A stretch of DNA of 64,000 nucleotides from Metridium senile (taxonomy: Eukaryota > Cnidaria > Anthozoa > Actiniaria > Metridiidae), in NCBI GenBank assembly GCA_949775045.1, contig OX459108.1, forward strand, positions 5,521,961 to 5,585,960. Reading direction: 5' to 3'. The translations under genes and the position numbers were made by a program. The notes below the pieces were generated by a model. That model was not told where the DNA came from. It worked only from the letters and a program-made list of their open reading frames with translations, and did not search any database. The stretch's first letter is position 1; every line of letters begins with the position of its first letter. This document shows, piece by piece, positions 35,201 through 49,200 of this stretch.

Positions 35201-38200
35201 GATCTTTTTGACACATTTTCACATCACCCTATAGGGCATATTGCATTCTGGGTAGGATTTTGTAGTTTTTTCTAAATAAAATATTGGGGATTTATCAGAA
35301 TGCTCTAATATTCTCAGACATTACTAACAGGGACTAGGCGAAAATTTTGTGCCGAAAACCCCGATCTTTTTGACACATTTTCACATCACCCTATAGGGCA
35401 TATTGCATTCTGGGTAGGATTTTGTAGTTTTTTCTAAATAAATTCTCGGGCATTTATCAGAATGGTCTTATTTTCTCAAACATTACTAACAGGGACTAGC
35501 CCAAAATTTTGTGACGACAACCCCGATATTTTTGACACATTTTCACATCACCCTATAGGGCATATTGCATTCTGGGTAGGATTTTGTAGTTTTTTCTAAA
35601 TAAAATATTGGGCATTTATCAGAATGCTCTAATATTCTCAGACATTACTAACAGAGACTAGCCGAAAATTTTGTGACGAAAACCCCGATCTTTTTGACAC
35701 ATTTTCACATCACCCTATAGGGCATATTGCATTCTGGGTAGGATTTTGTAGTTTTTTCTAAATAAAATATTGGGGATTTATAAGGATGCTCTAATATTCT
35801 CAGACATTACTAACAGGGACTAGGCGAAAATTTTGTGCCGAAAACCCCGATCTTTTTGACACATTTTCACATCACCCTATAGGGCATATTGCATTCTGGG
35901 TAGGATTTTGTAGTTTTTTCTAAATAAAATATTGGGCATTTATCAGAATGCTCTAATATTCTCAGACATTACTAACAGGGACTAGGCGAAAATTTTGGGA
36001 CGAAAACCCCGATCTTTTTGACACATTTTCACATCACCCTATAGGGCATATTGCATTCTGGGTAGGATTTTGTAGTTTTTTCTAAATAAAATATTGGGCA
36101 TTTATCAGAATGCTCTAATATTCTCAGACATTACTAACAGGGACTAGGCGGAAATTTTGTGCCGAAAACCCCGTTATTTTTGACACATTTTTACATCACC
36201 CTATAGGGCATATTGCATTCTGGGTAGGATTTTGTAGTTTTTTCTTAATAAAATCTTGCGCATTTATCAGATTGCTCTAATATTCTCAGACATTACTAAC
36301 AGGGACTAGGCGAACATTTTGTGACGAAAACCCCGATCTTTTTGACACATTTTCACATCACCCTATAGGGCATATTGCTTTCTGGGTAGGATTTTGTAGT
36401 TTTTTCTAAATAAAATATTGGGCATTTATCAGAATGCTCTAATATTCTCAGACATTACTAACAGGGACTAGGCGAAAATTTTGTGACGAAAACCCCGATC
36501 TTTTTGACACATTTTCACATCACCCTATAGGGCATATTGCATTCTGGGTAGGATTTTGTAGTTTTTTCTAAATAAAATATTGGGCATTTATCAGAATGCT
36601 CTAATATTCTCAGACATTACTAACAGAGACTAGCCGAAAATTTTGTGACGAAAACCCCGATCTTTTTGACACATTTTCACATCACCCTATAGGGCATATT
36701 GCATTCTGGGTAGGATTTTGTAGTTTTTTCTAAATAAAATATTGGGGATTTATAAGGATGCTCTAATATTCTCAGACATTACTAACAGGGACTAGGCGAA
36801 AATTTTGTGACGAAAACCCCGATCTTTTTGACACATTTTCACATCACCCTATAGGGCATATTGCATTCTTGGTAGGATTTTGTAGTTTTTTCTAAATAAA
36901 ATATTGGGCATTTATCAGAATGCTCTAATATTCTCAGACATTACTAACAGGGACTAGGCGAAAATTTTGGGACGAAAACCCCGATCTTTTTGACACATTT
37001 TCACATCACCCTATAGGGCATATTGCATTCTGGGTAGGATTTTGTAGTTTTTTCTAAATAAAATATTGGGCATTTATCAGAATGCTCTAATATTCTCAGA
37101 CATTACTAACAGGGACTAGGCGAAAATTTTGGGACGAAAACCCCGATCTTTTTGACACATTTTCACATCACCCTATAGGGCATATTGCATTCTGGGTAGG
37201 ATTTTGTAGTTTTTTCTAAATAAAATATTGGGCATTTATCAGAATGCTCTAATATTCTCAGACATTACTAACAGGGACTAGGCGAAAATTTTGTGCCGAA
37301 AACCCCGATATTTTTGACACATTTTTACATCACCCTATAGGGCATATTGCTTTCTGGGTAGGATTTTGTAGTTTTTTCTAAATAAAATATTGGGCATTTA
37401 TCAGAATGCTCTAATATTCTCAGACATTACTAACAGGGACTAGGCGAAAATTTTGTGACGAAAACCCCGATCTTTTTGACACATTTTCACATCACCCTAT
37501 AGGGCATATTGCATTCTGAGTAGGATTTTGTAGTTTTTTCTAAATAAAATATTGGGCATTTATCAGAATGCTCTAATATTCTCAGACATTACTAACAGAG
37601 ACTAGCCGAAAATTTTGTGCCGAAAACCCCGATCTTTTTGACACATTTTCACATCACCCTATAGGGCATATTGCATTCTGGGTAGGATTTTGTAGTTTTT
37701 TCTAAATAAAATATTGGGGATTTATAAGGATGCTCTAATATTCTCAGACATTACTAACAGGGACTAGGCGAAAATTTTGTGACGAAAACCCCGATCTTTT
37801 TGACACATTTTCACATCACCCTATAGGGCATATTGCATTCTTGGTAGGATTTTGTAGTTTTTTCTAAATAAAATATTGGGCATTTATCAGAATGCTCTAA
37901 TATTCTCAGACATTACTAACAGGGACTAGGCAAAAATTTTGGGACGAAAACCCCGATCTTTTTGATACATTTTCACATCACCCTATAGGGCATATTGCAT
38001 TCTGGGTAGGATTTTGTAGTTTTTTCTAAATAAAATATTGGGCATTTATCAGAATGCTCTAATATTCTCAGACATTACTAACAGGGACTAGGCGAACATT
38101 TTGTGACGAAAACCCCGATCTTTTTGACACATTTTCACATCACCCTATAGGGCATATTGCTTTCTGGGTAGGATTTTGTAGTTTTTTCTAAATAAAATAT

Positions 38201-39344
38201 TGGGCATTTATCAGAATGCTCTAATATTCTCAGACATTACTAACAGGGACTAGGCGAAAATTTTGTGGCGAAAACCCCGATCTTTTTGACACATTTTCAC
38301 ATCACCCTATAGGGCATATTGCATTCTGGGTAGGATTTTGTAGTTTTTTCTAAATAAAATATTGGGCATTTATCAGAATGCTCTAATATTCTCAGACATT
38401 ACTAACAGAGACTAGCCGAAAATTTTGTGCCGAAAACCCCGATCTTTTTGACACATTTTCACATCACCCTATAGGGCATATTGCATTCTGGGTAGGATTT
38501 TGTAGTTTTTTCTAAATAAAATATTGGGCATTTATCAGAATGCTCTAATATTCTCAGACATTACTAACAGGGACTAGGCGAAAATTTTGGGACGAAAACC
38601 CCGATCTTTTGACACATTTTCACATCACCCTATAGGGCATATTGCATTCTGGGTAGGATTTTGTAGTTTTTTCTAAATAAAATATTGGGCATTTATCAGA
38701 ATGCTCTAATATTCTCAGACATTACTAACAGGGACTAGGCGGAAATTTTGTGCCGAAAACCACGATATTTTTGACACATTTTCACATCACCCTATAGGGC
38801 ATATTGCATTCTGGGTAGGATTTTGTAGTTTTTTCTAAATAAAATATTGGGCATTTATCAGAATGCTCTAATATTCTCAGACATTACTAACAGAGACTAG
38901 CCGAAAATTTTGTGACGAAAACCCCGATCTTTTTGACACATTTTCACATCACCCTATAGGGCATATTGCATTCTGGGTAGGATTTTGTAGTTTTTTCTAA
39001 ATAAAATATTGGGCATTTATCAGAATGCTCTAATATTCTCAGAGCATTACTAACAGGGACTAGGCGGAAATTTTGTGCCGAAAACCACGATATTTTTGAC
39101 ACATTTTCACATCACCCTATAGGGCATATTGCATTCTGGGTAGGATTTTGTAGTTTTTTCTAAATAAAATATTGGGCATTTATCAGAATGCTCTAATATT
39201 CTCAGACATTACTAACAGAGACTCTCCGAAAATTTTGTGACGAAAACCCCGATCTTTTTGACACATTTTCACATCACCCTATAGGGCATATTGCATTCTG
39301 GGTAGGATTTTGTAGTTTTTTCTAAATAAAATATTGGGGATTTA

Positions 39345-42300
39345 TAAGGATGCTCTAATATTCTCAGACATTACTAACAGGGACTAGGCGAAAATTTTGT
39401 GACGAAAACCCCGATCTTTTTGACACATTTTCACATCACCCTATAGGGCATATTGCATTCTTGGTAGGATTTTGTAGTTTTTTCTAAATAAAATATTGGG
39501 CATTTATCAGAATGCTCTAATATTCTCAGACATTACTAACAGGGACTAGGCCAAATTTTGGGACGAAAACCCCGATCTTTTTGACACATTTTCACATCAC
39601 CCTATAGGGCATATTGCATTCTGGGTAGGATTTTGTAGTTTTTTCTAAATAAAATATTGGGCATTTATCAGAATGCTCTAATATTCTCAGACATTACTAA
39701 CAGGGACTAGGCGAAAATTTTGGGACGAAAACCCCGATCTTTTTGACACATTTTCACATCACCCTATAGGGCATATTGCATTCTGGGTAGGATTTTGTAG
39801 TTTTTTCTAAATAAAATATTGGGCATTTATCAGAATGCTCTAATATTCTCAGACATTACTAACAGGGACTAGGCGGAAATTTTGTGCCGAAAACCCCGAT
39901 ATTTTTGACACATTTTTACATCACCCTATAGGGAATATTGCATTCTGGGTAGGATTTTGTAGTTTTTTCTTAATAAAATCTTGCGCATTTATCAGATTGC
40001 TCTAATATTCTCAGACATTACTAACAGGGACTAGGCGAACATTTTGTGACGAAAACCCCGATCTTTTTGACACATTTTCACATCACCCTATAGGGCATAT
40101 TGCTTTCTGGGTAGGATTTTGTAGTTTTTTCTAAATAAAATATTGGGCATTTATCAGAATGCTCTAATATTCTCAGACATTACTAACAGGGACTAGGCGA
40201 AAATTTTGTGACGAAAACCCCGATCTTTTTGACACATTTTCACATCACCCTATAGGGCATATTGCATTCTGAGTAGGATTTTGTAGTTTTTTCTAAATAA
40301 AATATTGGGCATTTATCAGAATGCTCTAATATTCTCAGACATTACTAACAGAGACTAGCCGAAAATTTTGTGCCGAAAACCCCGATCTTTTTGACACATT
40401 TTCACATCACCCTATAGGGCATATTGCATTCTGGGTAGGATTTTGTAGTTTTTTCTAAATAAAATATTGGGGATTTATAAGGATGCTCTAATATTCTCAG
40501 ACATTACTAACAGGGACTAGGCGAAAATTTTGTGACGAAAACCCCGATCTTTTTGACACATTTTCACATCACCCTATAGGGCATATTGCATTCTTGGTAG
40601 GATTTTGTAGTTTTTTCTAAATAAAATATTGGGCATTTATCAGAATGCTCTAATATTCTCAGACATTACTAACAGGGACTAGGCAAAAATTTTGGGACGA
40701 AAACCCCGATCTTTTTGACACATTTTCACATCACCCTATAGGGCATATTGCATTCTGGGTAGGATTTTGTAGTTTTTTCTAAATAAAATATTGGGCATTT
40801 ATCAGAATGCTCTAATATTCTCAGACATTACTAACAGAGACTAGCCGAAAATTTTGTGACGAAAACCCCGATCTTTTTGACACATTTTCACATCACCCTA
40901 TAGGGCATATTGCATTCTGGGTAGGATTTTGTAGTTTTTTCTAAATAAAATATTGGGCATTTATCAGAATGCTCTAATATTCTCAGACATTACTAACAGG
41001 GACTAGGCGGAAATTTTGTGCCGAAAACCCCGATATTTTTGACACATTTTTACATCACCCTATAGGGAATATTGCATTCTGGGTAGGATTTTGTAGTTTT
41101 TTCTTAATAAAATCTTGCGCATTTATCAGATTGCTCTAATATTCTCAGACATTACTAACAGGGACTAGGCGAACATTTTGTGACGAAAACCCCGATCTTT
41201 TTGACACATTTTCACATCACCCTATAGGGCATATTGCTTTCTGGGTAGGATTTTGTAGTTTTTTCTAAATAAAATATTGGGCATTTATCAGAATGCTCTA
41301 ATATTCTCAGACATTACTAACAGGGACTAGGCGAAAATTTTGTGACGAAAACCCCGATCTTTTTGACACATTTTCACATCACCCTATAGGGCATATTGCA
41401 TTCTGAGTAGGATTTTGTAGTTTTTTCTAAATAAAATATTGGGCATTTATCAGAATGCTCTAATATTCTCAGACATTACTAACAGAGACTAGCCGAAAAT
41501 TTTGTGCCGAAAACCCCGATCTTTTTGACACATTTTCACATCACCCTATAGGGCATATTGCATTCTGGGTAGGATTTTGTAGTTTTTTCTAAATAAAATA
41601 TTGGGGATTTATAAGGATGCTCTAATATTCTCAGACATTACTAACAGGGACTAGGCGAAAATTTTGTGACGAAAACCCCGATCTTTTTGACACATTTTCA
41701 CATCACCCTATAGGGCATATTGCATTCTTGGTAGGATTTTGTAGTTTTTTCTAAATAAAATATTGGGCATTTATCAGAATGCTCTAATATTCTCAGACAT
41801 TACTAAGAGGGACTAGGCAAAAATTTTGGGACGAAAACCCCGATCTTTTTGACACATTTTCACATCACCCTATAGGGCATATTGCATTCTGGGTAGGATT
41901 TTGTAGTTTTTTCTAAATAAAATATTGGGCATTTATCAGAATGCTCTAATATTCTCAGACATTACTAACAGGGACTAGGCGAATATTTTGGGACGAAAAC
42001 CCCGATCTTTTTGACACATTTTCACATCACCCTATAGGGCATATTGCATTCTGGGTAGGATTTTGTAGTTTTTTCTAAATAAAATATTGGGCATTTATCA
42101 GAATGCTCTAATATTCTCAGACATTACTAACAGGGACTAGGCGGAAATTTTGTGCCGAAAACCCCGATATTTTTGACACATTTTTACATCACCCTATAGG
42201 GAATATTGCATTCTGGGTAGGATTTTGTAGTTTTTTCTTAATAAAATCTTGCGCATTTATCAGATTGCTCTAATATTCTCAGACATTACTAACAGGGACT

Positions 42301-42500
42301 AGGCGAACATTTTGTGACGAAAACCCCGATCTTTTTGACACATTTTCACATCACCCTATAGGGCATATTGCTTTCTGGGTAGGATTTTGTAGTTTTTTCT
42401 AAATAAAATATTGGGCATTTATCAGAATGCTCTAATATTCTCAGACATTACTAACAGGGACTAGGCGAAAATTTTGTGGCGAAAACCCCGATCTTTTTGA
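39345..42500 (+). repeat. Higher-order repeat: 7-monomer period (1,134 bp)
   Basis: The variant TTTATAAGGATGCTC occurs at 39345, 40478 and 41612, and TGCTTTCTGGG at 40101, 41235 and 42369. Spacing is 1,134 bp (7 x 162), with one interval a base shorter. The monomers with CTTGCGCATTTATCAGATTG and GGCGAACATTTTG keep the same order in each unit. Earlier copies of the same markers at 34161, 35781, 36753 and 37725 are 10 or 6 monomers apart, so the unit length changed along the array. Confidence 0.9.
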
Positions 42501-43046
42501 CACATTTTCACATCACCCTATAGGGCATATTGCATTCTGGGTAGGATTTTGTAGTTTTTTCTAAATAAAATATTGGGCATTTATCAGAATGCTCTAATAT
42601 TCTCAGACATTACTAACAGAGACTAGCCGAAAATTTTGTGCCGAAAACCCCGATCTTTTTGACACATTTTCACATCACCCTATAGGGCATATTGCATTCT
42701 GGGTAGGATTTTGTAGTTTTTTCTAAATAAAATATTGGGCATTTATCAGAATGCTCTAATATTCTCAGACATTACTAACAGGGACTAGGCGAAAATTTTG
42801 GGACGAAAACCCCGATCTTTTTGACACATTTTCACATCACCCTATAGGGCATATTGCATTCTGGGTAGGATTTTGTAGTTTTTTCTAAATAAAATATTGG
42901 GCATTTATCAGAATGCTCTAATATTCTCAGACATTACTAACAGGGACTAGGCGGAAATTTTGTGCCGAAAACCACGATATTTTTGACACATTTTGACATC
43001 ACCATATAGGGCATATTGCATTCTGGGTAGGATTTTGTAGTTTTTT

Positions 43047-43246
43047 NNNNNNNNNNNNNNNNNNNNNNNNNNNNNNNNNNNNNNNNNNNNNNNNNNNNNN
43101 NNNNNNNNNNNNNNNNNNNNNNNNNNNNNNNNNNNNNNNNNNNNNNNNNNNNNNNNNNNNNNNNNNNNNNNNNNNNNNNNNNNNNNNNNNNNNNNNNNNN
43201 NNNNNNNNNNNNNNNNNNNNNNNNNNNNNNNNNNNNNNNNNNNNNN
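43047..43246. other. Assembly gap of exactly 200 N
   Basis: The run is exactly 200 N, which suggests a placeholder of unknown true size. It interrupts the satellite and coincides with the point at which monomer orientation reverses. Confidence 0.99.
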
Positions 43247-46200
43247 TGTGAAAATGTGTCAAAAAGATCGGGGTTTTCGGCACAAAATTTTGGCCTAGTC
43301 CCTGTTAGTAATGTCTGAGAATATTAGAGCATTCTGATAAATGCCCAAGATTTTATTTAGAAAAAACTACAAAATCCTACCCAGAATGCAATATGCCCTA
43401 TAGGGTGATGTGAAAATGTGTCAAAAAGATCGGGGTTTTCGGCACAAAATTTTGGCCTAGTCCCTGTTATTAATGTCTGAGAATATTAGAGCATTCTGAT
43501 AAATGCCCAAGATTTTATTTAGAAAAAACTACAAAATCCTACCCAGAATGCAATATGCCCTATAGGGTGATGTGAAAATGTGTCAAAAAGATCGGGGTTT
43601 TCGGCACAAAATTTTGGCCTAGTCCCTGTTAGTAATGTCTGAGAATATTAGAGCATTCTGATAAATGCCCAAGATTTTATTTAGAAAAAACTACAAAATC
43701 CTACCCAGAATGCAATATGCCCTATAGGGTGATGTGTGAAAATGTGTCAAAAAGATCGGGGTTTTCGGCACAAAATTTTCGCCTAGTCCCTGTTAGTAAT
43801 GTCTGAGAATTTTAGAGCATTCTGATAAATGCCCAAGATTTTATTTAGAAAAAGCTACAAAATCCTACCCAGAATGCAATATGCCCTATAGGGTGATGTG
43901 AAAATGTGTCAAAAAGATCGGGGTTTTCGGCACAAAATTTTTGCCTAGTCCCTGTTAGTAATGTCTGAGAATATTAGAGCATTCTGATAAATGCCCAAGA
44001 TTTTATTTAGAAAAAACTACAAAATCCTACCCAGAATGCAATATGCCCTATAGGGTGATGTGAAAATGTGTCAAAAAGATCGGGGTTTTCGGCACAAAAT
44101 TTTCGCCTAGTCCCTGTTAGTAATGTCTGAGAATACTAGAGCATTCTGATAAATGCCCAAGATTTTATTAGAAAAAGCTACAAAATCCTACCCAGAATGC
44201 AATATGCCCTATAGGGTGATGTGAAAATGTGTCAAAAAGATCGGGGTTTTCGGCACAAAATTTTCTGCCTAGTCCCTGTTAGTAATGTCTGAGAATATTA
44301 GAGCATTCTGATAAATGCCCAAGATTTTATTTAGAAAAAACTACAAAATCCTACCCAGAATGCAATATGCCCTATAGGGTGATGTGAAAATGTGTCAAAA
44401 AGATCGGGGTTTTCGGCACAAAATTTTTGCCTAGTCCCTGTTAGTAATGTCTGAGAATATAGAGCATTCTGATAAATGCCCAAGATTTTATTTAGAAAAA
44501 AATACAAAATCCTACCCAGAATGCAATATGCCCTATAGGGTGATGTGAAAATGTGTCAAAAAGATCGGGGTTTTCGGCACAAAATTTTTGCCTAGTCCCT
44601 GTTACTAATGTCTGAGAATATTAGAGCATTCTGATAAATGCCCAAGATTTTATTTAGAAAAAACTACAAAATCCTACCCAGAATGCAATATGCCCTATAG
44701 GGTGATGTGAAAATGTGTCAAAAAATCGGGGTTTTCGGCACAAAATTTTGCCTAGTCCCTGTTAGTAATGTCTGAGAATATTAGAGCATTCTGATAAATG
44801 CCCAAGATTTTATTTAGAAAAAACTACAAAATCCTACCCAGAATGCAATATGCCCTATAGGGTGATGTGAAAATGTGTCAAAAAGATCGGGGTTTTCGGC
44901 ACAAAATTTTGGCCTAGTCCCTGTTAGTAATGTCTGAGAATATTAGAGCATTCTGATAAATGCCCAAGATTTTATTTAGAAAAAACTACAAAATCCTACC
45001 CAGTATGCAATATGCCCTATAGGGTGATGTGAAAATGTGTCAAAAAGATCGGGGTTTTCGGCACAAAATTTTTGCCTAGTCCCTGTTAGTAATGTCTGAG
45101 AATATTAGAGCATTCTGATAAATGCCCAAGATTTTATTTAGAAAAAAACTACAAAATCCTACCCAGAATGCAATATGCCCTATAGGGTGATGTGAAAATG
45201 TGTCAAAAAGATCGGGGTTTTCGGCACAAAATTTTGGCCTAGTCCCTGTTAGTAATGTCTGAGAATATTAGAGCATTCTGATAAATACCAAGATTTTATT
45301 TAGAAAAAACTACAAAATCCTACCCAGAATGCAATATGCCCTATAGGGTGATGTGAAAATGTGTCAAAAAGATCGGGGTTTTCGGCACAAAATTTTCGCC
45401 TAGTCCCTGTTAGTAATGTCTGAGAATATTAGAGCATTCTGATAAATGCCCAAGATTTTATTTAGAAAAAACTACAAAATCCTACCCAGAATGCAATATG
45501 CCCTATAGGGTGATGTGAAAATGTGTCAAAAAAATCGGGGTTTTCGGCACAAAATTTTTGCCTAGTCCCTGTTAGTAATGTCTGAGAATATTAGAGCATT
45601 CTGATAAATACCCAAGATTTTATTTAGAAAAAACTACAAAATCCTACCCAGAATGCAATATGCCCTATAGGGTGATGTGAAAATGTGTCAAAAAGATCGG
45701 GGTTTTCGGCACAAAATTTTCGCCTAGTCCCTGTTAGTAATGTCTGAGAATATTAGAGCATTCTGATAAATGCCCAAGATTTTATTTAGAAAAAACTACA
45801 AAATCCTACCCAGAATGCAATATGCCCTATAGGGTGATGTGAAAATGTGTCAAAAAAATCGGGTTTTCGGCACAAAATTTTTGCCTAGTCCCTGTTAGTA
45901 ATGTCTGAGAATATTAGAGCATTCTGATAAATGCCCAAGATTTGATTTAGAAAAAAATACAAAATCCTACCCAGAATGCAATATGCCCTATAGGGTGATG
46001 TGAAAATGTGTCAAAAAGATCGGGGTTTTCGGCACAAAATTTTTGCCTAGTCCCTGTTAGTAATGTCTGAGAATATTAGAGCATTCTGATAAATGCCCAA
46101 GAATTTATTGAGAAAAAGCTACAAAATCCTACCCAGAATGCAATATGCCCTATAGGGTGATGTGAAAATGTGTCAAAAAGATCGGGGTTTTCGGCACAAA

Positions 46201-49200
46201 ATTTTTGCTTAGTCCCTGTTAGTAATGTCTGAGAATATTAGAGCATTCTGATAAATGCCCAAGATTTTATTTAGAAAAAACTACAAAATCCTACCCAGAA
46301 TGCAATATGCCCTATAGGGTGATGTGAAAATGTGTCAAAAAGATCGGGGTTTTCGGCACAAAATTTTTGCCTAGTCCCTGTTAGTAATGTCTGAGAATAT
46401 TAGAGCATTCTGATAAATGCCAAGATTTTATTTAGAAAAAAATACAAAATCCTACCCAGAATGCAATATGCCCTATAGGGTGATGTGAAAATGTGTCAAA
46501 AAGATCGGGGTTTTCGGCACAAAATTTTTGCCTAGTCCCTGTTAGTAATGTCTGAGAATATTAGAGCATTCTGATAAATGCCCAAGATTTTATTTAGAAA
46601 AAACTACAAAATCCTACCCAGAATGCAATATGCCCTATAGGGTGATGTGAAAATGTGTCAAAAAAATCGGGGTTTTCGGCACAAAATTTTTGCCTAGTCC
46701 CTGTTAGTAATGTCTGAGAATATTAGAGCATTCTGATAAATGCCCAAGATTTTATTTAGAAAAAACTACAAAATCCTACCCAGAATGCAATATGCCCTAT
46801 AGGGTGATGTGAAAATGTGTCAAAAAGATCGGGGTTTTCGGCACAAAATTTTGGCCTAGTCCCTGTTAGTAATGTCTGAGAATATTAGAGCATTCTGATA
46901 AATGCCCAAGATTTTATTTAGAAAAAACTACAAAATCCTACCCAGTATGCAATATGCCCTATAGGGTGATGTGAAAATGTGTCAAAAAGATCGGGGTTTT
47001 CGGCACAAAATTTTGGCCTAGTCCCTGTTAGTAATGTCTGAGAATATTAGAGCATTCTGATAAATACCCAAGATTTTATTTAGAAAAAACTACAAAATCC
47101 TACCCAGAATGCAATATGCCCTATAGGGTGATGTGAAAATGTGTCAAAAGATCGGGTTTTCGGCACAAAATTTTCGCCTAGTCCCTGTTAGTAATGTCTG
47201 AGAATATTAGAGCATTCTGATAAATGCCCAAGATTTTATTTAGAAAAAACTACAAAATCCTACCCAGAATGCAATATGCCCTATAGGGTGATGTGAAAAT
47301 GTGTCAAAAAATCGGGGTTTTCGGCACAAAATTTTGGCCTAGTCCCTGTTAGTAATGTCTGAGAATATTAGAGCATTCTGATAAATGCCCAAGATTTTAT
47401 TTAGAAAAAAATACAAAATCCTACCCAGAATGCAATATGCCCTATAGGGTGATGTGAAAATGTGTCAAAAAGATCGGGGTTTTCGGCACAAAATTTTTGC
47501 CTAGTCCCTGTTAGTAATGTCTGAGAATATTAGAGCATTCTGATAAATGCCCAAGATTTTATTTAGAAAAACTACAAAATCCTACCCAGAATGCAATATG
47601 CCCTATAGGGTGATGTGAAAATGTGTCAAAAAGATCGGGGTTTTCGGCACAAAATTTTTGCCTAGTCCCTGTTAGTAATGTCTGAGAATATTAGAGCATT
47701 CTGATAAATGCCCAAGATTTTATTTAGAAAAAACTACAAAATCCTACCCAGAATGCAATATGCCCTATAGGGTGATGTGAAAATGTGTCAAAAAATCGGG
47801 GTTTTCGGCACAAAATTTTTGCCTAGTCCCTGTTAGTAATGTCTGAGAATATTAGAGCATTCTGATAAATGCCCAAGATTTTATTTAGAAAAAACTACAA
47901 AATCCTACCCAGAATGCAATATGCCCTATAGGGTGATGTGAAAATGTGTCAAAAAGATCGGGGTTTTCGGCACAAAATTTTTGCCTAGTCCCTGTTAGTA
48001 ATGTCTGAGAATATTAGAGCATTCTGATAAATGCCCAAGATTTTATTTAGAAAAAACTACAAAATCCTACCCAGAATGCAATATGCCCTATAGGGTGATG
48101 TGAAAATGTGTCAAAAAGATCGGGGTTTTCGGCACAAAATTTTCGCCTAGTCCCTGTTAGTAATGTCTGAGAATACTTAGAGCATTCTGATAAATGCCCA
48201 AGATTTTATTTAGAAAAACTACAAAATCCTACCAGAATGCAATATGCCCTATAGGGTGATGTGAAAATGTGTCAAAAAAATCGGGGTTTTCGGCACAAAA
48301 TTTTGGCCTAGTCCCTGTTAGTAATGTCTGAGAATATTAGAGCATTCTGATAAATGCCCAAGATTTTATTTAGAAAAAACTACAAAATCCTACCCAGAAT
48401 GCAATATGCCCTATAGGGTGATGTGAAAATGTGTCAAAAAGATCGGGGTTTTCGGCACAAAATTTTGGCCTAGTCCCTGTTAGTAATGTCTGAGAATATT
48501 AGAGCATTCTGATAAATGCCCAAGATTTTATTTAGAAAAAACTACAAAATCCTACCCAGAATGCAATATGCCCTATAGGGTGATGTGAAAATGTGTCAAA
48601 AAGATCGGGGTTTTTGGCACAAAATTTTTGCCTAGTCCCTGTTAGTAATGTCTGAGAATATTAGAGCATTCTGATAAATGCCCAAGATTTTATTTAGAAA
48701 AAACTACAAATCCTACCCAGAATGCAATATGCCCTATAGGGTGATGTGAAAATGTGTCAAAAAGATCGGGGTTTTCGGCACAAAATTTTGGCCTAGTCCC
48801 TGTTAGTAATGTCTGAGAATATTAGAGCATTCTGATAAATGCCCAAGATTTTATTTAGAAAAACTACAAAATCCTACCCAGAATGCAATATGCCCTATAG
48901 GGTGATGTGAAAATGTGTCAAAAAGATCGGGGTTTTCGGCACAAAATTTTCGCCTAGTCCCTGTTAGTAATGTCTGAGAATATTAGAGCATTCTGATAAA
49001 TGCCCAAGATTTTATTTAGAAAAAAACTACAAAATCCTACCCAGAATGCAATATGCCCTATAGGGTGATGTGAAAATGTGTCAAAAAATCGGGGTTTTCG
49101 GCACAAAATTTTTGCCTAGTCCCTGTTAGTAATGTCTGAGAATATTAGAGCATTCTGATAAATGCCCAAGATTTTATTTAGAAAAAACTACAAAATCCTA

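Larger units (their letters stand above)
19555..43046 (+). repeat. Satellite array, 162-bp monomer, forward half (about 145 copies)
   Basis: The landmark GGCATATTGCATTCTGGG recurs at 19681, 19843, 20005, 20167 and onward every 162 bp. Phase is nearly perfect for 23.5 kb. The few indels seen are at about 27001 and 28460 (extra T), 38610, 39043 and 39550. Most monomers read AAATATTGGGCATTT, whereas the leftmost carry CTTGGG, CTTGCG or CTCGGG variants. Although 162 is a multiple of three, every monomer has stops in all six frames, so the array is non-coding. Each monomer carries CCCTATAGGG (a palindrome), the inverted pair GCATTCTG/CAGAATGC and AAAATTTT. Length is near that of one nucleosome plus linker. 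Confidence 0.98.

Noticed and set aside
42999..43283. 94-codon minus-strand ORF
   Set aside because: It is open only because it spans the 200 N; both ends are satellite sequence.
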